Of a DNA stretch of 48,713 nt, positions 1 through 8,265 are shown one piece after another. Both the position numbers and the translations under genes were made by a program. How positions within the stretch are numbered: the stretch's first letter is position 1; each line of letters opens with the position of its first letter. Under the pieces are notes generated by a model. It ran no database searches. It saw only the letters and a program-made list of their open reading frames with translations, and was not told where the DNA came from. The stretch covers positions 1 through 48,713 of the forward strand of contig CAYRZQ010000031.1 of NCBI GenBank assembly GCA_964428835.1. The letters are read 5' to 3'. The DNA comes from JAIXWP01 sp964428835. GTDB lineage: Bacteria; Bacteroidota; Bacteroidia; Flavobacteriales_D; Sanyastnellaceae.

Positions 1-163
1 TAAATGGACTACCTGAAAGAATGATTCCTTTAACGTTGGCGCCTACTTCTGGTGCTTTATTCCAAGGGTGAATTTCACAGTAAATATTCAGTTCACGGAT
101 ACGGCGTGCGATAAGTTGAGTTACCTGAGATCCGAAATCAAGGATGAGAATCGTTTCGTGCAT
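1..163 (-). CDS. guaA: GMP synthase (glutamine-hydrolysing), N-terminal part, cut by window edge
   Basis: Only the first 54 codons are in the window; the rest lies beyond base 1. The ATG is at 163 on the minus strand. The visible protein begins MHETILILDFGSQVTQLIAR and continues with RIRELNIYCEIHP and GIILSGSP. This is the start of the class I glutamine amidotransferase domain of GuaA, which supplies ammonia for conversion of XMP to GMP in purine synthesis. The catalytic Cys/His/Glu triad and the ATP pyrophosphatase domain are not visible. It diverges from maf with about 50 bases between the two starts. I am confident of the family because DFGSQ...LIARR...R is characteristic of GuaA. Confidence 0.93.
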   Translation of the reverse strand, partial: MHETILILDFGSQVTQLIARRIRELNIYCEIHPWNKAPEVGANVKGIILSGSPF

Positions 164-190
164 GGGTGCGAAATTAGTCATTCCTAGGCA

Positions 191-198
191 TACATTTG
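191..198 (+). promoter_or_regulatory. Possible -7 box (TACATTTG) for maf
   Basis: TACATTTG matches the Bacteroidota -7 consensus TAnnTTTG and lies 16 bases before the maf ATG. There is no TTG at the expected 19-base distance upstream, so this is only a half-match. If it works, the leader would be very short. Confidence 0.3.
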
Positions 199-214
199 TT
201 GCAAAAGGTGGAAT

Positions 215-796
215 ATGATATTGACAAATCTAGAAGGTAAAAAGATAGTATTGGCGTCCAAGAGTCCGCGACGCAAGCAATTGTTGGAGAGCATTGATAT
301 ACCATACGAAGTGCGCACATTGGATGTGCCTGAGGATTTTCCTCCCGCGCTTCAGGCCGGAGAGATTCCATTGTTTCTTTCTAAGCTAAAAGCAATGGCC
401 TTTAAAGAAACAATGGCCGATGACGAGATCATTATCACAGCGGATACGGTGGTGTGGATTAATGGGCATGTGTTGAATAAGCCTGAGGACAAAGCCGAGG
501 CCCATGCTATGATAGCTGAATTAAGCGGTGCAAAGCATATTGTTTATACAGCGGTCACCATTATGAGCGCTACCAAGGTCACTTCTTTTGTGGATGAAAC
601 GGAAGTTGAATTTAGAACACTTGAGCCCCTCGAAATCGAATATTATCTCGAAAAATACCAGCCTTATGATAAAGCGGGAGCCTATGGGGTGCAAGAGTTC
701 ATCGGATCCATTGGGATTAAGTCGCTGAAAGGCAGTTACTTCAATGTTATGGGGCTCCCAATTCACAGGGTATATGAAATTTTAAAGGAATATTAG
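215..796 (+). CDS. maf: Maf-family nucleoside triphosphate pyrophosphatase
   Basis: The protein has 193 residues, the usual Maf length. It carries the Maf signature near the N-terminus (ASKSPRR, residues 14-20), the ITADTVV segment with the putative catalytic Asp77, and the YDKAGAYGVQ segment followed by GSYFNVMGLP near the C-terminus. Maf proteins hydrolyse dTTP, UTP and modified nucleotides to monophosphates in the cytosol, as house-cleaning enzymes and in some bacteria as division inhibitors. The ATG at 215 follows an AAAGGTGG-like purine stretch at 204-211. It diverges from guaA and is followed by the tRNA operon promoter. The exact substrate cannot be read from sequence. Confidence 0.93.
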   Translation: MILTNLEGKKIVLASKSPRRKQLLESIDIPYEVRTLDVPEDFPPALQAGEIPLFLSKLKAMAFKETMADDEIIITADTVVWINGHVLNKPEDKAEAHAMIAELSGAKHIVYTAVTIMSATKVTSFVDETEVEFRTLEPLEIEYYLEKYQPYDKAGAYGVQEFIGSIGIKSLKGSYFNVMGLPIHRVYEILKEY

Positions 797-806
797 TTCA
801 AAGTGC

Positions 807-836
807 TTGTACATTTCAACAATATTCCTACATTTG
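807..836 (+). promoter_or_regulatory. Consensus Bacteroidota promoter of the tRNA-Ser/Pro/Arg operon
   Basis: TTG at 807-809 and TACATTTG at 829-836 are separated by exactly 19 bases, matching the Bacteroidota sigma-A consensus TTG-N19-TAnnTTTG. A start site about 5-8 bases downstream would fall near 842, about 20 bases before tRNA-Ser. It sits right after the maf stop. Confidence 0.85.
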
Positions 837-862
837 CCCCCTCAAATTTTTTGAGCCCAACC

Positions 863-951
863 GGAAAGGTGGGTGAGTGGCTGAAACCAACAGTTTGCTA
901 AACTGTCGTACTGAGTAATCGGTACCGGGGGTTCGAATCCCCCCCTTTCCG
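863..951 (+). tRNA. tRNA-Ser (anticodon GCT)
   Basis: The 89-base length with a long variable arm is typical of a class II tRNA. The acceptor stem GGAAAGG (863-869) pairs with CCTTTCC (944-950), and the discriminator is G951. The anticodon arm ACAGT-TTGCTAA-ACTGT places GCT at 897-899, reading AGC/AGT serine codons. The T arm has the GTTCGAATC loop. No CCA is encoded, so the end must be added after transcription. It is the first of three tRNAs in one operon. Confidence 0.97.
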
Positions 952-994
952 CAGAAACACTGACACTGTTCGAAAGGTATGGTGGAAGTGACTT

Positions 995-1069
995 CGGGGT
1001 GTAGCGTAGCCCGGCTATCGCGCCTGCTTTGGGAGCAGGAGGTCGCAGGTTCGAATCCTGCCACCCCGA
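995..1069 (+). tRNA. tRNA-Pro (anticodon TGG)
   Basis: The acceptor stem CGGGGTG (995-1001) pairs with CACCCCG (1062-1068), and the discriminator is A1069. The anticodon arm CCTGC-TTTGGGA-GCAGG places TGG at 1030-1032, so it reads CCN proline codons. The T arm contains GGTTCGAATCC. CCA is not encoded. It is the second gene of the tRNA operon, 43 bases after tRNA-Ser. Confidence 0.97.
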
Positions 1070-1075
1070 CTACTA

Positions 1076-1126
1076 CAAGGTTCAAAGTTGAAGGTTCCAA
1101 TAACGAACATTGAACTTTGAACCTTG
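1076..1126. repeat. Inverted repeat between tRNA-Pro and tRNA-Arg
   Basis: CAAGGTTCAAAGTT at 1076-1089 is perfectly complementary to AACTTTGAACCTTG at 1113-1126. This gives a 14-bp stem around a 23-base interior that itself contains related GAAGGTTC and GAACATTGAA words. It fills almost the whole spacer between two tRNAs. It could be a processing hairpin or a small palindromic element. It has no T-run, so it is not an intrinsic terminator. Confidence 0.8.
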
Positions 1127-1135
1127 TGTGTTTTT

Positions 1136-1209
1136 GATCTCGTAGCTCAGCTGGATAGAGCATCTGCCTTCTAAGCAGACGGTCAGGGGTTCGAATCCCT
1201 TCGGGATCA
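1136..1209 (+). tRNA. tRNA-Arg (anticodon TCT)
   Basis: The acceptor stem GATCTCG (1136-1142) pairs with CGGGATC (1202-1208) with one T-G wobble, and the discriminator is A1209. The anticodon arm TCTGC-CTTCTAA-GCAGA places TCT at 1170-1172, reading AGA/AGG arginine codons. The T arm is GGGGTTCGAATCCC. CCA is not encoded. It is the last tRNA before the operon terminator. Confidence 0.97.
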
Positions 1210-1217
1210 CTTGAAAG

Positions 1218-1248
1218 AAGCCAATGCCATAGGTGTTGGCTTTTTTTT
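1218..1248 (+). terminator. Rho-independent terminator of the tRNA operon
   Basis: AAGCCAATGCC (1218-1228) pairs with GGTGTTGGCTT (1232-1242) over 11 pairs including two wobbles, with an ATA loop. A run of T follows (1241-1248). It lies just after tRNA-Arg and before the end of the convergent transporter gene. Confidence 0.88.
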
Positions 1249-1257
1249 CTTGAAATG

Positions 1258-2691
1258 TTAAAGCGTCAATGCCACTACAATCATCAAAAGAATAAAAGAC
1301 ACAAGATTGATGACGATCCCCGATTTCAGCATCTGTGAAGCCTTTACATAACCCGAGCTGTAAGCAATCGCATTGGGAGGTGTACTCATAGGAAACATAA
1401 AATCGCAACTCGAAGAAATCGCTACAGGAATAGCAAATATGGCTGGATGGATCCCAGCCCCGAGTGCGAGGGCTGCCACAACGGGAACAAAAATATTCAC
1501 CATTGCAAGATTGCTCATGAGGGCCGTCAGAACGATGCCCGTAAAGCAAAGAATGGATACGAAAACAAACATGTTTCCTGATTCAAAGACTTTCATCAGG
1601 GAAGTGACTTGCTCTATTAATCCAGAATTTTTAAAAGCCTCCGCCATTGCAAGTCCACCACCAAACATGAGCAAAACACCCCACGGCAAGCGTTCGGTAT
1701 CCTTCCATTCCAACAGTGCTTTTTTATCCGCAGATGCTGAGGGAATGATAAATAAGGTTACCGCGGCAATCATTGACACCACCACGTCAGATAGTTCTAT
1801 GCCATACGGCTTGAGCAATGAGGAAATGGGGTCGGCAAGAATCCATAGAATCGCTGTAGCGATAAAGACGATGAAAACACGGAGCTCGCCTTTCGTTGGT
1901 TTCCCTAGGCTTTTCAACTCCTCTTGGATGATACTTGTACCTTCTTCAAATTTTCCTAGTCGATTGGGATAAATGATTTTTACCAAAAAGAAATAAGTAA
2001 GAAGCATTAGGGCCAAGGCGAATGGGAAACCGATTTTAAACCAATCAAAAAAAGTAATGGGTGCATTAAAGCTGTCGCTGCTGAGGATACCGGCTGCTGC
2101 TGCATTTGGAGGGCTGCCCACAAGTGTGGCAATGCCCCCAATGCTCGAACCATAGGCGATAGAGAGCATGAGCGTCAGACTGAAATTCTTTTCACCTTTC
2201 GAAAGATGATTGTTTTCTTTTTTAATGAGAATTGCAATAATGGAAGTAGCAATTGGAAACATCATCAATGTCGTGGCAGTATTGCTGATCCACATTGAAA
2301 TGAGGAATGAAGAAAGCAGAAATCCGAAAATAATATTATTGGCTCCAGTACCCGTTTTATTTACAATATTCAACGCAATCCGACGATGCAGCTGCCATTT
2401 TTCCATAGCGATGGCAATGATGAATCCACCTAAAAAAAGAAACACAAATTTGTTACCGTACGCTACACATGTTTTTTCAATCGACATAATTCCCGTGAGG
2501 GGGAAAATAATAATAGGTAAAAGAGATGTTGCACCCATAGGAAGTGCTTCTGAAATCCACCAAATAAGCATCCAACCGATCGATCCGATCGTGCACGAGG
2601 CGGCGTAGTCCAAACCAAAGGGTCGAATTAATAAAAAGAACAGGAATAATGCTGGTCCCGCGAGGAGAGAGGGGAATTTCTTCTTTTCCAT
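1258..2691 (-). CDS. SLC13/DASS-family sodium-coupled anion (dicarboxylate-type) transporter
   Basis: A 477-residue integral membrane protein with about a dozen hydrophobic segments. It carries the hallmarks of the divalent anion:sodium symporter family: an SNTATTLMM segment in the first half, a repeat-related SNLAMVNIF segment in the second half, a GSPPNAAAAG stretch and MSTPPNAIAYSSGYV near the C-terminus. Family members import succinate, malate, fumarate, citrate or sulfate with sodium across the inner membrane. The substrate cannot be decided from sequence. The ATG is at 2691. It diverges from the methyltransferase gene with a 57-base gap and stands alone as a transcription unit, converging on the tRNA operon terminator. 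Confidence 0.88.
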   Translation of the reverse strand: MEKKKFPSLLAGPALFLFFLLIRPFGLDYAASCTIGSIGWMLIWWISEALPMGATSLLPIIIFPLTGIMSIEKTCVAYGNKFVFLFLGGFIIAIAMEKWQLHRRIALNIVNKTGTGANNIIFGFLLSSFLISMWISNTATTLMMFPIATSIIAILIKKENNHLSKGEKNFSLTLMLSIAYGSSIGGIATLVGSPPNAAAAGILSSDSFNAPITFFDWFKIGFPFALALMLLTYFFLVKIIYPNRLGKFEEGTSIIQEELKSLGKPTKGELRVFIVFIATAILWILADPISSLLKPYGIELSDVVVSMIAAVTLFIIPSASADKKALLEWKDTERLPWGVLLMFGGGLAMAEAFKNSGLIEQVTSLMKVFESGNMFVFVSILCFTGIVLTALMSNLAMVNIFVPVVAALALGAGIHPAIFAIPVAISSSCDFMFPMSTPPNAIAYSSGYVKASQMLKSGIVINLVSFILLMIVVALTL

Positions 2692-2748
2692 AAGCCAAAT
2701 GTATTTGTTTTCATCTTAGGATTTTGCTTGTTGCTACCTTTGTAATCT

Positions 2749-4185
2749 ATGGCAGAGCGTTTTTTGAAAAAGAATCAAATAATTGATTTGAGAATAAGTG
2801 ATTTAGCTTTCGGTGGTGTGGGCATTTCGAAGATACCAACCGATGGTGGTGATTTCGTGGTCTTTGTTCAGAATACCATTCCGGGTCAATTGGTAAAAGC
2901 TGTAGTGGACAAGCCGGCAAGGCGCCACGCAGAATGCAAGTTGCTTCAAGTGATTGAACCTTCAGAACATGAGGTGAGCATTCCATATCAACGAATTCCC
3001 GGAGCTCCTTACGCAACTTTACCCGTAGAAATGCAAGTGGAGTACAAGCGTAAATCTACGATTGAGCTTTTTCGAAGAATCGGGAAAATCGACAATGCAG
3101 AAGAATTATTTGATGAGTTTATTCAATCTCCGTCTCATTGGCATTACAGAAACAAGATGGAATATTCTTTTTCTGTAATACGCTGGGATGAGAAGGATGA
3201 AAAGGAAGTAGATGATTTTGCATTGGGCTTTAAGCATCGTGGTACATGGTGGTGCGTGGAAAATCTGAATAACGATAGCGGAATGTTTGATCAAGCCCTG
3301 GAGAGCAAGCTATATGAGCTGCGAGAGTGGTTCGAATCTACTGGACTTCCGGCATGGCTTCCGCCAAAACGCACAGGATTCTATCGTTTCTTGGTAGTGC
3401 GAAAGAGTTTTCAATCTGATGAATTACTTCTCAATTTGGTGACTACGGATGCTGGAATAGAAAATTTCGATCGAGAAAAGTTTATTGCCAAAGTGATTGA
3501 ATTATGGGGAAGCCGCGTTGCCGGAATTATACATACGATTAATAATGATGAAGGCGATCGTGTGGATCCTCTGAATGGTTCGACCGAATGTATATTCGGT
3601 CGTACTAAAATAGAAGAGGTGATTCATAATTTGCGTTTTGAGATTAGTATGCAAAGCTTTTTTCAGACCAATCCGAAAAGCGCTGAAAAGCTCTATCAAA
3701 AAGTATTGGACTATGCGGATGTAAAGGGTGAAGACGACGGTAAAGTAATCATGGACATGTTTTGTGGAACAGGCACGATTGCTCAATTAATGGCAGGACA
3801 GAGTAAAAGAAAAGTGGTGGGAGTCGATATTGTGGAGGCTGCCATTGAAGATGCCAAGAAAAATGCAAAAAAGAATAATGTACACAATGTAGAGTTTTAT
3901 GCTTCCGACGTTGGTAAGTTTCTTTTGAATTATCCTGATTTTGCTGGCAAGATTAGTACTATCGTTCTTGATCCTCCACGAGGAGGTATCGCACCAAAGA
4001 CGTTGAGAAAGGTGATGGCGCTAGGTTGCCCAAGAATCGTATATGTGAGTTGCAACCCAGCGACTCAAGCTCGAGATATGGAGGTGTTGGCAATGGAAGG
4101 CTACGAGTTAAAGAAGTTCTCTCTCGTCGATCAATTCCCACATACTTCTCATATAGAATCTGTTGCACTTTTTGAAAAGAAATAA
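2749..4185 (+). CDS. RlmD/TrmA-family RNA (uracil-5-)-methyltransferase lacking the Fe-S cysteines
   Basis: A 478-residue protein with an N-terminal TRAM-like domain (about residues 8-70) and a class I SAM methyltransferase domain. DMFCGTGT (about 336-343) is the SAM-binding motif, LDPPRGG the DPPR motif, and YVSCNP carries the nucleophilic Cys435; the C-terminus ends with the family IESVALFE. These enzymes methylate C5 of uridine in 23S rRNA (U1939 or U747) or tRNA (U54). Where RlmD normally has a CxxFGxCGGC Fe-S cluster motif, this protein reads YQRIPGAPYATLPVEMQVEYK (about 80-100) with no cysteines, so the cluster appears absent. The target uridine is therefore uncertain. A TACCTTTG box at 2735-2742 immediately precedes the ATG. 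Confidence 0.88.
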   Translation: MAERFLKKNQIIDLRISDLAFGGVGISKIPTDGGDFVVFVQNTIPGQLVKAVVDKPARRHAECKLLQVIEPSEHEVSIPYQRIPGAPYATLPVEMQVEYKRKSTIELFRRIGKIDNAEELFDEFIQSPSHWHYRNKMEYSFSVIRWDEKDEKEVDDFALGFKHRGTWWCVENLNNDSGMFDQALESKLYELREWFESTGLPAWLPPKRTGFYRFLVVRKSFQSDELLLNLVTTDAGIENFDREKFIAKVIELWGSRVAGIIHTINNDEGDRVDPLNGSTECIFGRTKIEEVIHNLRFEISMQSFFQTNPKSAEKLYQKVLDYADVKGEDDGKVIMDMFCGTGTIAQLMAGQSKRKVVGVDIVEAAIEDAKKNAKKNNVHNVEFYASDVGKFLLNYPDFAGKISTIVLDPPRGGIAPKTLRKVMALGCPRIVYVSCNPATQARDMEVLAMEGYELKKFSLVDQFPHTSHIESVALFEKK

Positions 4186-4212
4186 CTTAAATTCGTCTCC
4201 TCAATCAGGATT

Positions 4213-4722
4213 ATGCCAAAGGAAAGAACATTGATATTGGATCAGCGACAGGTACTGCAAAAGATTACCCGGATGGCCCATGAGATTTATGAAAATCATC
4301 ATAAGTCCAAAGATTTATTTCTCGTTGGTATTTCTGGTAATGGAAATGAACTAGCAAAGCGTTTGGTAAATATTCTTTCAGAGGTCACCGATATCAGAGT
4401 GAAGCATTTGGAGTTGACGCTCGATAAAGACAAGCCTTCAATCGAGAATATCAAGTTTTCTGGTAATATCTCAGAGGTGAAAGGCCGAAGTGTAATCCTT
4501 GTTGACGATGTAATTAATAGCGGTCGAACACTTATCTATGCTGCTGCTTTTTTATTAGAAGCAGACTTAAAGAAACTCACTGTTGTGACCTTAATTGAGC
4601 GTTTCCACCGTCGATTTCCAATTCGCGCAAATGTTGTGGGACTTACACTTTCAACGAATTTGAAGGAACATGTAACAGTGGATTTGACTAAAGGAAAAGA
4701 ATCTGTTCACCTGGAGGCTTAA
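4213..4722 (+). CDS. PyrR-like phosphoribosyltransferase
   Basis: A 169-residue type I phosphoribosyltransferase. The PRPP-binding loop VILVDDVINSGRT is at residues 94-106, and the order of segments (N-terminal RMAHEIYE, LFLVGISGNG) matches the PyrR/uracil PRTase subgroup. PyrR acts as a pyrimidine attenuation protein and weak UPRTase in Firmicutes. In Bacteroidota such homologues stand alone and their job is less clear. Here it lies 27 bases after the RNA methyltransferase gene, probably co-transcribed, and its stop overlaps the stop of the convergent aroK (shared bases 4719-4722). I see no pyr operon nearby. Another purine or pyrimidine PRTase activity is possible. Confidence 0.8.
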   Translation: MPKERTLILDQRQVLQKITRMAHEIYENHHKSKDLFLVGISGNGNELAKRLVNILSEVTDIRVKHLELTLDKDKPSIENIKFSGNISEVKGRSVILVDDVINSGRTLIYAAAFLLEADLKKLTVVTLIERFHRRFPIRANVVGLTLSTNLKEHVTVDLTKGKESVHLEA

Positions 4723-5228
4723 GCGATTTTTCTAATTATTTCTTCAGTAATTTCTTGGACACTTTTATCATCGCATTCAATGATGATATTTGCTTCTTCG
4801 TATAAAGCTGCGCGCTTGGCTAAGTGGGTTTCCACGAATTCTTCAATTTCATTTTCATCCAAATCTTTAAGAATTGGACGATGATTTAATTCTTTCATTA
4901 GTCGTTCTGCGAGGGCGCGACCTGTCCATTTCAAATATATTGAAGTGGAATGCGATTTTATTTGGTCCAAATTATTCCCAAAAATGGGGGTTCCCCCTCC
5001 GGTTGAGAGCACGCCTTTTGGTAATTGTAAAATTGACTCAAGATAAAGTGATTCTAGTCTTCTGAAATAAGGTTCACCTTTTGTCTGAAACATCTCTAGA
5101 ATGCTGCGGTCGTCATTGGCTTCAATGATTTGGTCTAGGTCGAGGAATGGCAGGGATAACTTGTTCGCTAATTCGCGACCAATTGTGGTTTTACCAGCAC
5201 CCATATAACCAATGAGAACGATGAACAT
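4719..5228 (-). CDS. aroK: Shikimate kinase
   Basis: A 169-residue P-loop kinase starting MFIVLIGYMGAGKTTIGREL, with the Walker A motif GYMGAGKT at residues 7-14. It also has FLDLDQIIE (shikimate-binding Asp), FRRLES (a conserved Arg), STGGGTP and a lid region around RPILKD. It phosphorylates shikimate to shikimate-3-phosphate in the chorismate pathway in the cytosol. I chose the ATG at 5228. A TTG at 5258 is in frame but would add ten residues not seen in the family. It converges on the PyrR-like gene with overlapping stop codons and diverges from clpB. Confidence 0.93.
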   Translation of the reverse strand: MFIVLIGYMGAGKTTIGRELANKLSLPFLDLDQIIEANDDRSILEMFQTKGEPYFRRLESLYLESILQLPKGVLSTGGGTPIFGNNLDQIKSHSTSIYLKWTGRALAERLMKELNHRPILKDLDENEIEEFVETHLAKRAALYEEANIIIECDDKSVQEITEEIIRKIA

Positions 5229-5347
5229 TTGACCGAAATTAGTAATTTCCCCATTCAAAATGTCATGAAGCCAAATATTTCTGCGACAATTTTTCTTGAA
5301 TTGTTGGATGGACTAAATGTTGAGTACCGCGTTTCAAAATTATTATC

Positions 5348-7966
5348 ATGGATTTTTCAAAGTTTACATTGAAATCGCAGGAAGCGATTGAAAGAGCCCA
5401 GCAACTGGTGATCTCGAAGGGACAGCAGTCGATAGAGAACGCCCACCTGCTTAAGGGCATTATTGAGGTGGACGAAAATGTAACTCCTTTTTTATTGAAA
5501 AAATTGAATGTAAATCTGCCTTTAGTTACACAGGCAGTGGATAAGATTATTGAGTCGAGACCTCGCGTAAGTGGAGCGCCGCTGGGGCTTTCAGGTGATG
5601 CTTCAGCAGCGCTCATTCAGGCACAAGGATACCTGAGAGAGTTCGGAGATGAGTTTGTAAGTATTGAGCATTTGCTTTTGAGTATTGCCGAGGGTAGAGA
5701 TCAAACTTCACAGTTGTTGCGTGATAGTGGTGTTTCAAAAAAGGAATTAAAGGCCGCGATTCTCGAGTTGCGCAAGGGGAAGAAAGTTACCTCTTCAACG
5801 CAAGAGGAGACTTATAATGCTTTGAACAAGTATGCTAAAAACTTAAACAAGCTTGCTCAAGAAGGTAAGTTGGATCCTGTTATCGGGAGGGATGAGGAAA
5901 TTCGAAGAGTGACTCAGATTCTTTCAAGAAGAAGTAAAAATAATCCAATCATAATTGGAGAGCCGGGCGTCGGAAAGACGGCCATAGCAGAAGGCTTGGC
6001 TCATCGTATTGTCAAAGGCGATGTTCCCGAGAATCTGAAGTCGAAGACTATTTTCGCCTTGGACATGGCAGCTCTGATTGCTGGAGCAAAGTATAAGGGT
6101 GAATTTGAGGAACGCTTGAAATCGGTAGTCAATGAGGTACAAGGTAGCGAAGGAGCAATCATATTATTTATTGATGAAATTCATACGCTTGTTGGCGCCG
6201 GCGGGGGCGAAGGTGCGATGGATGCTGCTAACATATTAAAGCCCGCTTTGGCTCGTGGCGAACTTCGCGCGATTGGAGCTACCACATTAAATGAGTATCA
6301 AAAGTATTTTGAAAAAGATAAGGCACTCGAAAGACGCTTTCAAAAGGTCATGATTGACGAGCCAGATCGCGATGCTGCGATTAGCATTCTGCGAGGGCTC
6401 AAAGAACGATATGAAAGCCATCATAAAGTGCAGATCAAGGACGATGCAATAATTGCCGCGGTGGAGCTGTCGCAACGATATATTACAGACAGATTCCTTC
6501 CCGACAAGGCCATAGATCTGATTGATGAAGCGGCTTCAAAACTTAGAATGGAAATCAATTCGAAACCACAAGAGCTCGATGAGATTGAAAGAAAAATCAT
6601 GCAGTTTGAAATTGAGCGAGAGGCGATCAAGAGAGAAAATAATGCCTCGAAGCTGGAAGATTTGAACCGAGAAATCGCGGACCTCAACGAGCAAAGGAAT
6701 AGCCTTGCAGCAAAGTGGCAAGCCGAGAAAGACGTCGTAGATGCTATACAAAACGCGAAAAAGAACGTCGAAAGCTTGAAGTTTCAAGCGGAGCAGGCGG
6801 AACGTGAGGGAAATTACGGCCTCGTCGCAGAGATTCGCTACGGTCGCTTGAAGGAGCAAGAGGCAATCATTGAAGCTGAGCAACAAAAATTAGCACAGCT
6901 TCAATCCAATAGCAAGATGTTAAAAGAGGAAGTGGACCCAGAAGAGATTGCCGATGTAGTGAGTCGTTGGACAGGAATTCCTGTTACACGTCTGGTGGAA
7001 AGTGAAAAGGCCAAACTGCTTCGATTGGAAGCTGAGTTGGGGAAAAGAGTGGTAGGGCAGTTGGAAGCAATTACAGCAATTTCGGATGCAGTCAGACGCA
7101 GTCGCGCCGGTCTTGCTGATGAAAAGAAACCTATAGGTTCCTTTATCTTCCTTGGGACAACGGGCGTTGGTAAGACGGAGTTAGCCAAGGCATTGAGCGA
7201 GTTTTTATTTAATGATGAAAATGCAATGACGCGAATCGATATGTCCGAATATCAAGAGCGCCATACAGTGAGTCGTCTCGTAGGTGCGCCTCCCGGATAC
7301 GTGGGCTATGAAGAAGGAGGGCAGTTGACGGAGGCTGTTCGAAGAAAGCCTTACTCAGTGATTCTTCTCGATGAAATCGAGAAAGCGCACCCAGATGTAT
7401 TTAATATTCTCCTTCAAGTCCTGGATGATGGTCGCCTTACCGATAGCAAAGGACGTGTCGTGAACTTTAAAAACACAATCGTTATCATGACATCCAATTT
7501 GGGGTCACAGATCATTCAGGACAACTATGATAGAGCCAAGGATCCGGATAGCGAGGAATTGTTTTATAAAACAAAAGATGAGGTGCTCGCTTTATTAAAA
7601 CAAAGCCTTCGTCCAGAGTTCCTGAATAGGGTGGATGAAGTCATCATGTTCACACCTCTCGGTCGAAGCCATGTAGAAAAGATAGTGAGACTCCAGCTTA
7701 CAATGTTGTCTGAGCGTTTAGCTAAATCAGAAATAAAGCTCTTGGTAACTCCGGATACGATGCAATATCTTGGTGAAAAAGGCTACGATCCTCAATTTGG
7801 AGCCCGCCCAGTGAAGCGTGTCATTCAAAAGGAAGTGATGAATGAACTGTCGAAATACATTCTTTCTGGTAGTCTGGATAGGTCAGAACCCGTGGTAATG
7901 GATGTCTTTGATGGACAAGTGGTGTTTAGAAAAAGAATTGATAATGAGGTGGTTATAGAAATATAA
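5348..7966 (+). CDS. clpB: ATP-dependent disaggregase ClpB
   Basis: At 872 residues this is the full length of a ClpB/Hsp104 chaperone. It has the N-terminal Clp repeat domain (about 1-150), a first AAA+ domain with Walker A GEPGVGKT (204-211) and FIDEIHTLVGAG, a long charged coiled-coil middle domain (about 400-530), and a second AAA+ domain with Walker A GTTGVGKT (603-610), ILLDEIEKAHPDV and a C-terminal ATPase-associated domain. The coiled-coil middle domain separates it from ClpA and fits DnaK/DnaJ-dependent disaggregation of proteins after heat stress. dnaJ and grpE are also in this window, but 40 kb away. A strong terminator follows at 8067. No CIRCE-like operator is visible upstream. 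Confidence 0.97.
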   Translation: MDFSKFTLKSQEAIERAQQLVISKGQQSIENAHLLKGIIEVDENVTPFLLKKLNVNLPLVTQAVDKIIESRPRVSGAPLGLSGDASAALIQAQGYLREFGDEFVSIEHLLLSIAEGRDQTSQLLRDSGVSKKELKAAILELRKGKKVTSSTQEETYNALNKYAKNLNKLAQEGKLDPVIGRDEEIRRVTQILSRRSKNNPIIIGEPGVGKTAIAEGLAHRIVKGDVPENLKSKTIFALDMAALIAGAKYKGEFEERLKSVVNEVQGSEGAIILFIDEIHTLVGAGGGEGAMDAANILKPALARGELRAIGATTLNEYQKYFEKDKALERRFQKVMIDEPDRDAAISILRGLKERYESHHKVQIKDDAIIAAVELSQRYITDRFLPDKAIDLIDEAASKLRMEINSKPQELDEIERKIMQFEIEREAIKRENNASKLEDLNREIADLNEQRNSLAAKWQAEKDVVDAIQNAKKNVESLKFQAEQAEREGNYGLVAEIRYGRLKEQEAIIEAEQQKLAQLQSNSKMLKEEVDPEEIADVVSRWTGIPVTRLVESEKAKLLRLEAELGKRVVGQLEAITAISDAVRRSRAGLADEKKPIGSFIFLGTTGVGKTELAKALSEFLFNDENAMTRIDMSEYQERHTVSRLVGAPPGYVGYEEGGQLTEAVRRKPYSVILLDEIEKAHPDVFNILLQVLDDGRLTDSKGRVVNFKNTIVIMTSNLGSQIIQDNYDRAKDPDSEELFYKTKDEVLALLKQSLRPEFLNRVDEVIMFTPLGRSHVEKIVRLQLTMLSERLAKSEIKLLVTPDTMQYLGEKGYDPQFGARPVKRVIQKEVMNELSKYILSGSLDRSEPVVMDVFDGQVVFRKRIDNEVVIEI

Positions 7967-8066
7967 TTTTTTTTTAGAAAAAACGTAACCTCTCAGTAAC
8001 TCTGCCGTTAAAGACCATGTAGAATGTTTTTTTGGTTATTTGTTTAGAAATAAATATTGAGTTAAG

Positions 8067-8099
8067 AATCCCGAGATTGCCCCCTCGGGATTTTTTTTT
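8067..8099 (+). terminator. Rho-independent terminator of clpB
   Basis: AATCCCGAG (8067-8075) pairs perfectly with CTCGGGATT (8084-8092) around an eight-base loop. It is followed by an uninterrupted T-run to 8099. It lies 100 bases after the clpB stop. Confidence 0.92.
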
Positions 8100-8242
8100 G
8101 AAAAAAAATGAAACCTTTTAAAAAAGGAGAACGTAATACGTCTCAGAATGACGCTAACGGTTAGGCGTTATTTCTAAAGCGAGCATAATAACACTTCTCT
8201 TCTAATTAAGAGTAGTTAAGGTTAATTAAGGTTAAGCAAATG

Positions 8243-8265
8243 AAAAACCCCGGAACGCCGGGGTT
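8243..8265 (-). terminator. Rho-independent terminator of the minus-strand envelope operon
   Basis: AACCCCGG (8246-8253) and CCGGGGTT (8258-8265) form an eight-pair stem with a four-base loop. On the minus strand the stem is followed by a run of T (A-run at 8243-8247 on the plus strand). It lies 27 bases past the stop of the last lipoprotein gene. Confidence 0.88.

Noticed and set aside
1082..1549. Minus-strand open frames running across the tRNA genes
   Set aside because: They overlap three well-folded tRNAs and the transporter gene and resemble the spurious translations often seen over tRNAs.
4719..5258. Longer aroK starting at TTG 5258
   Set aside because: The added residues precede the P-loop strand without family support; ATG 5228 gives the standard start.
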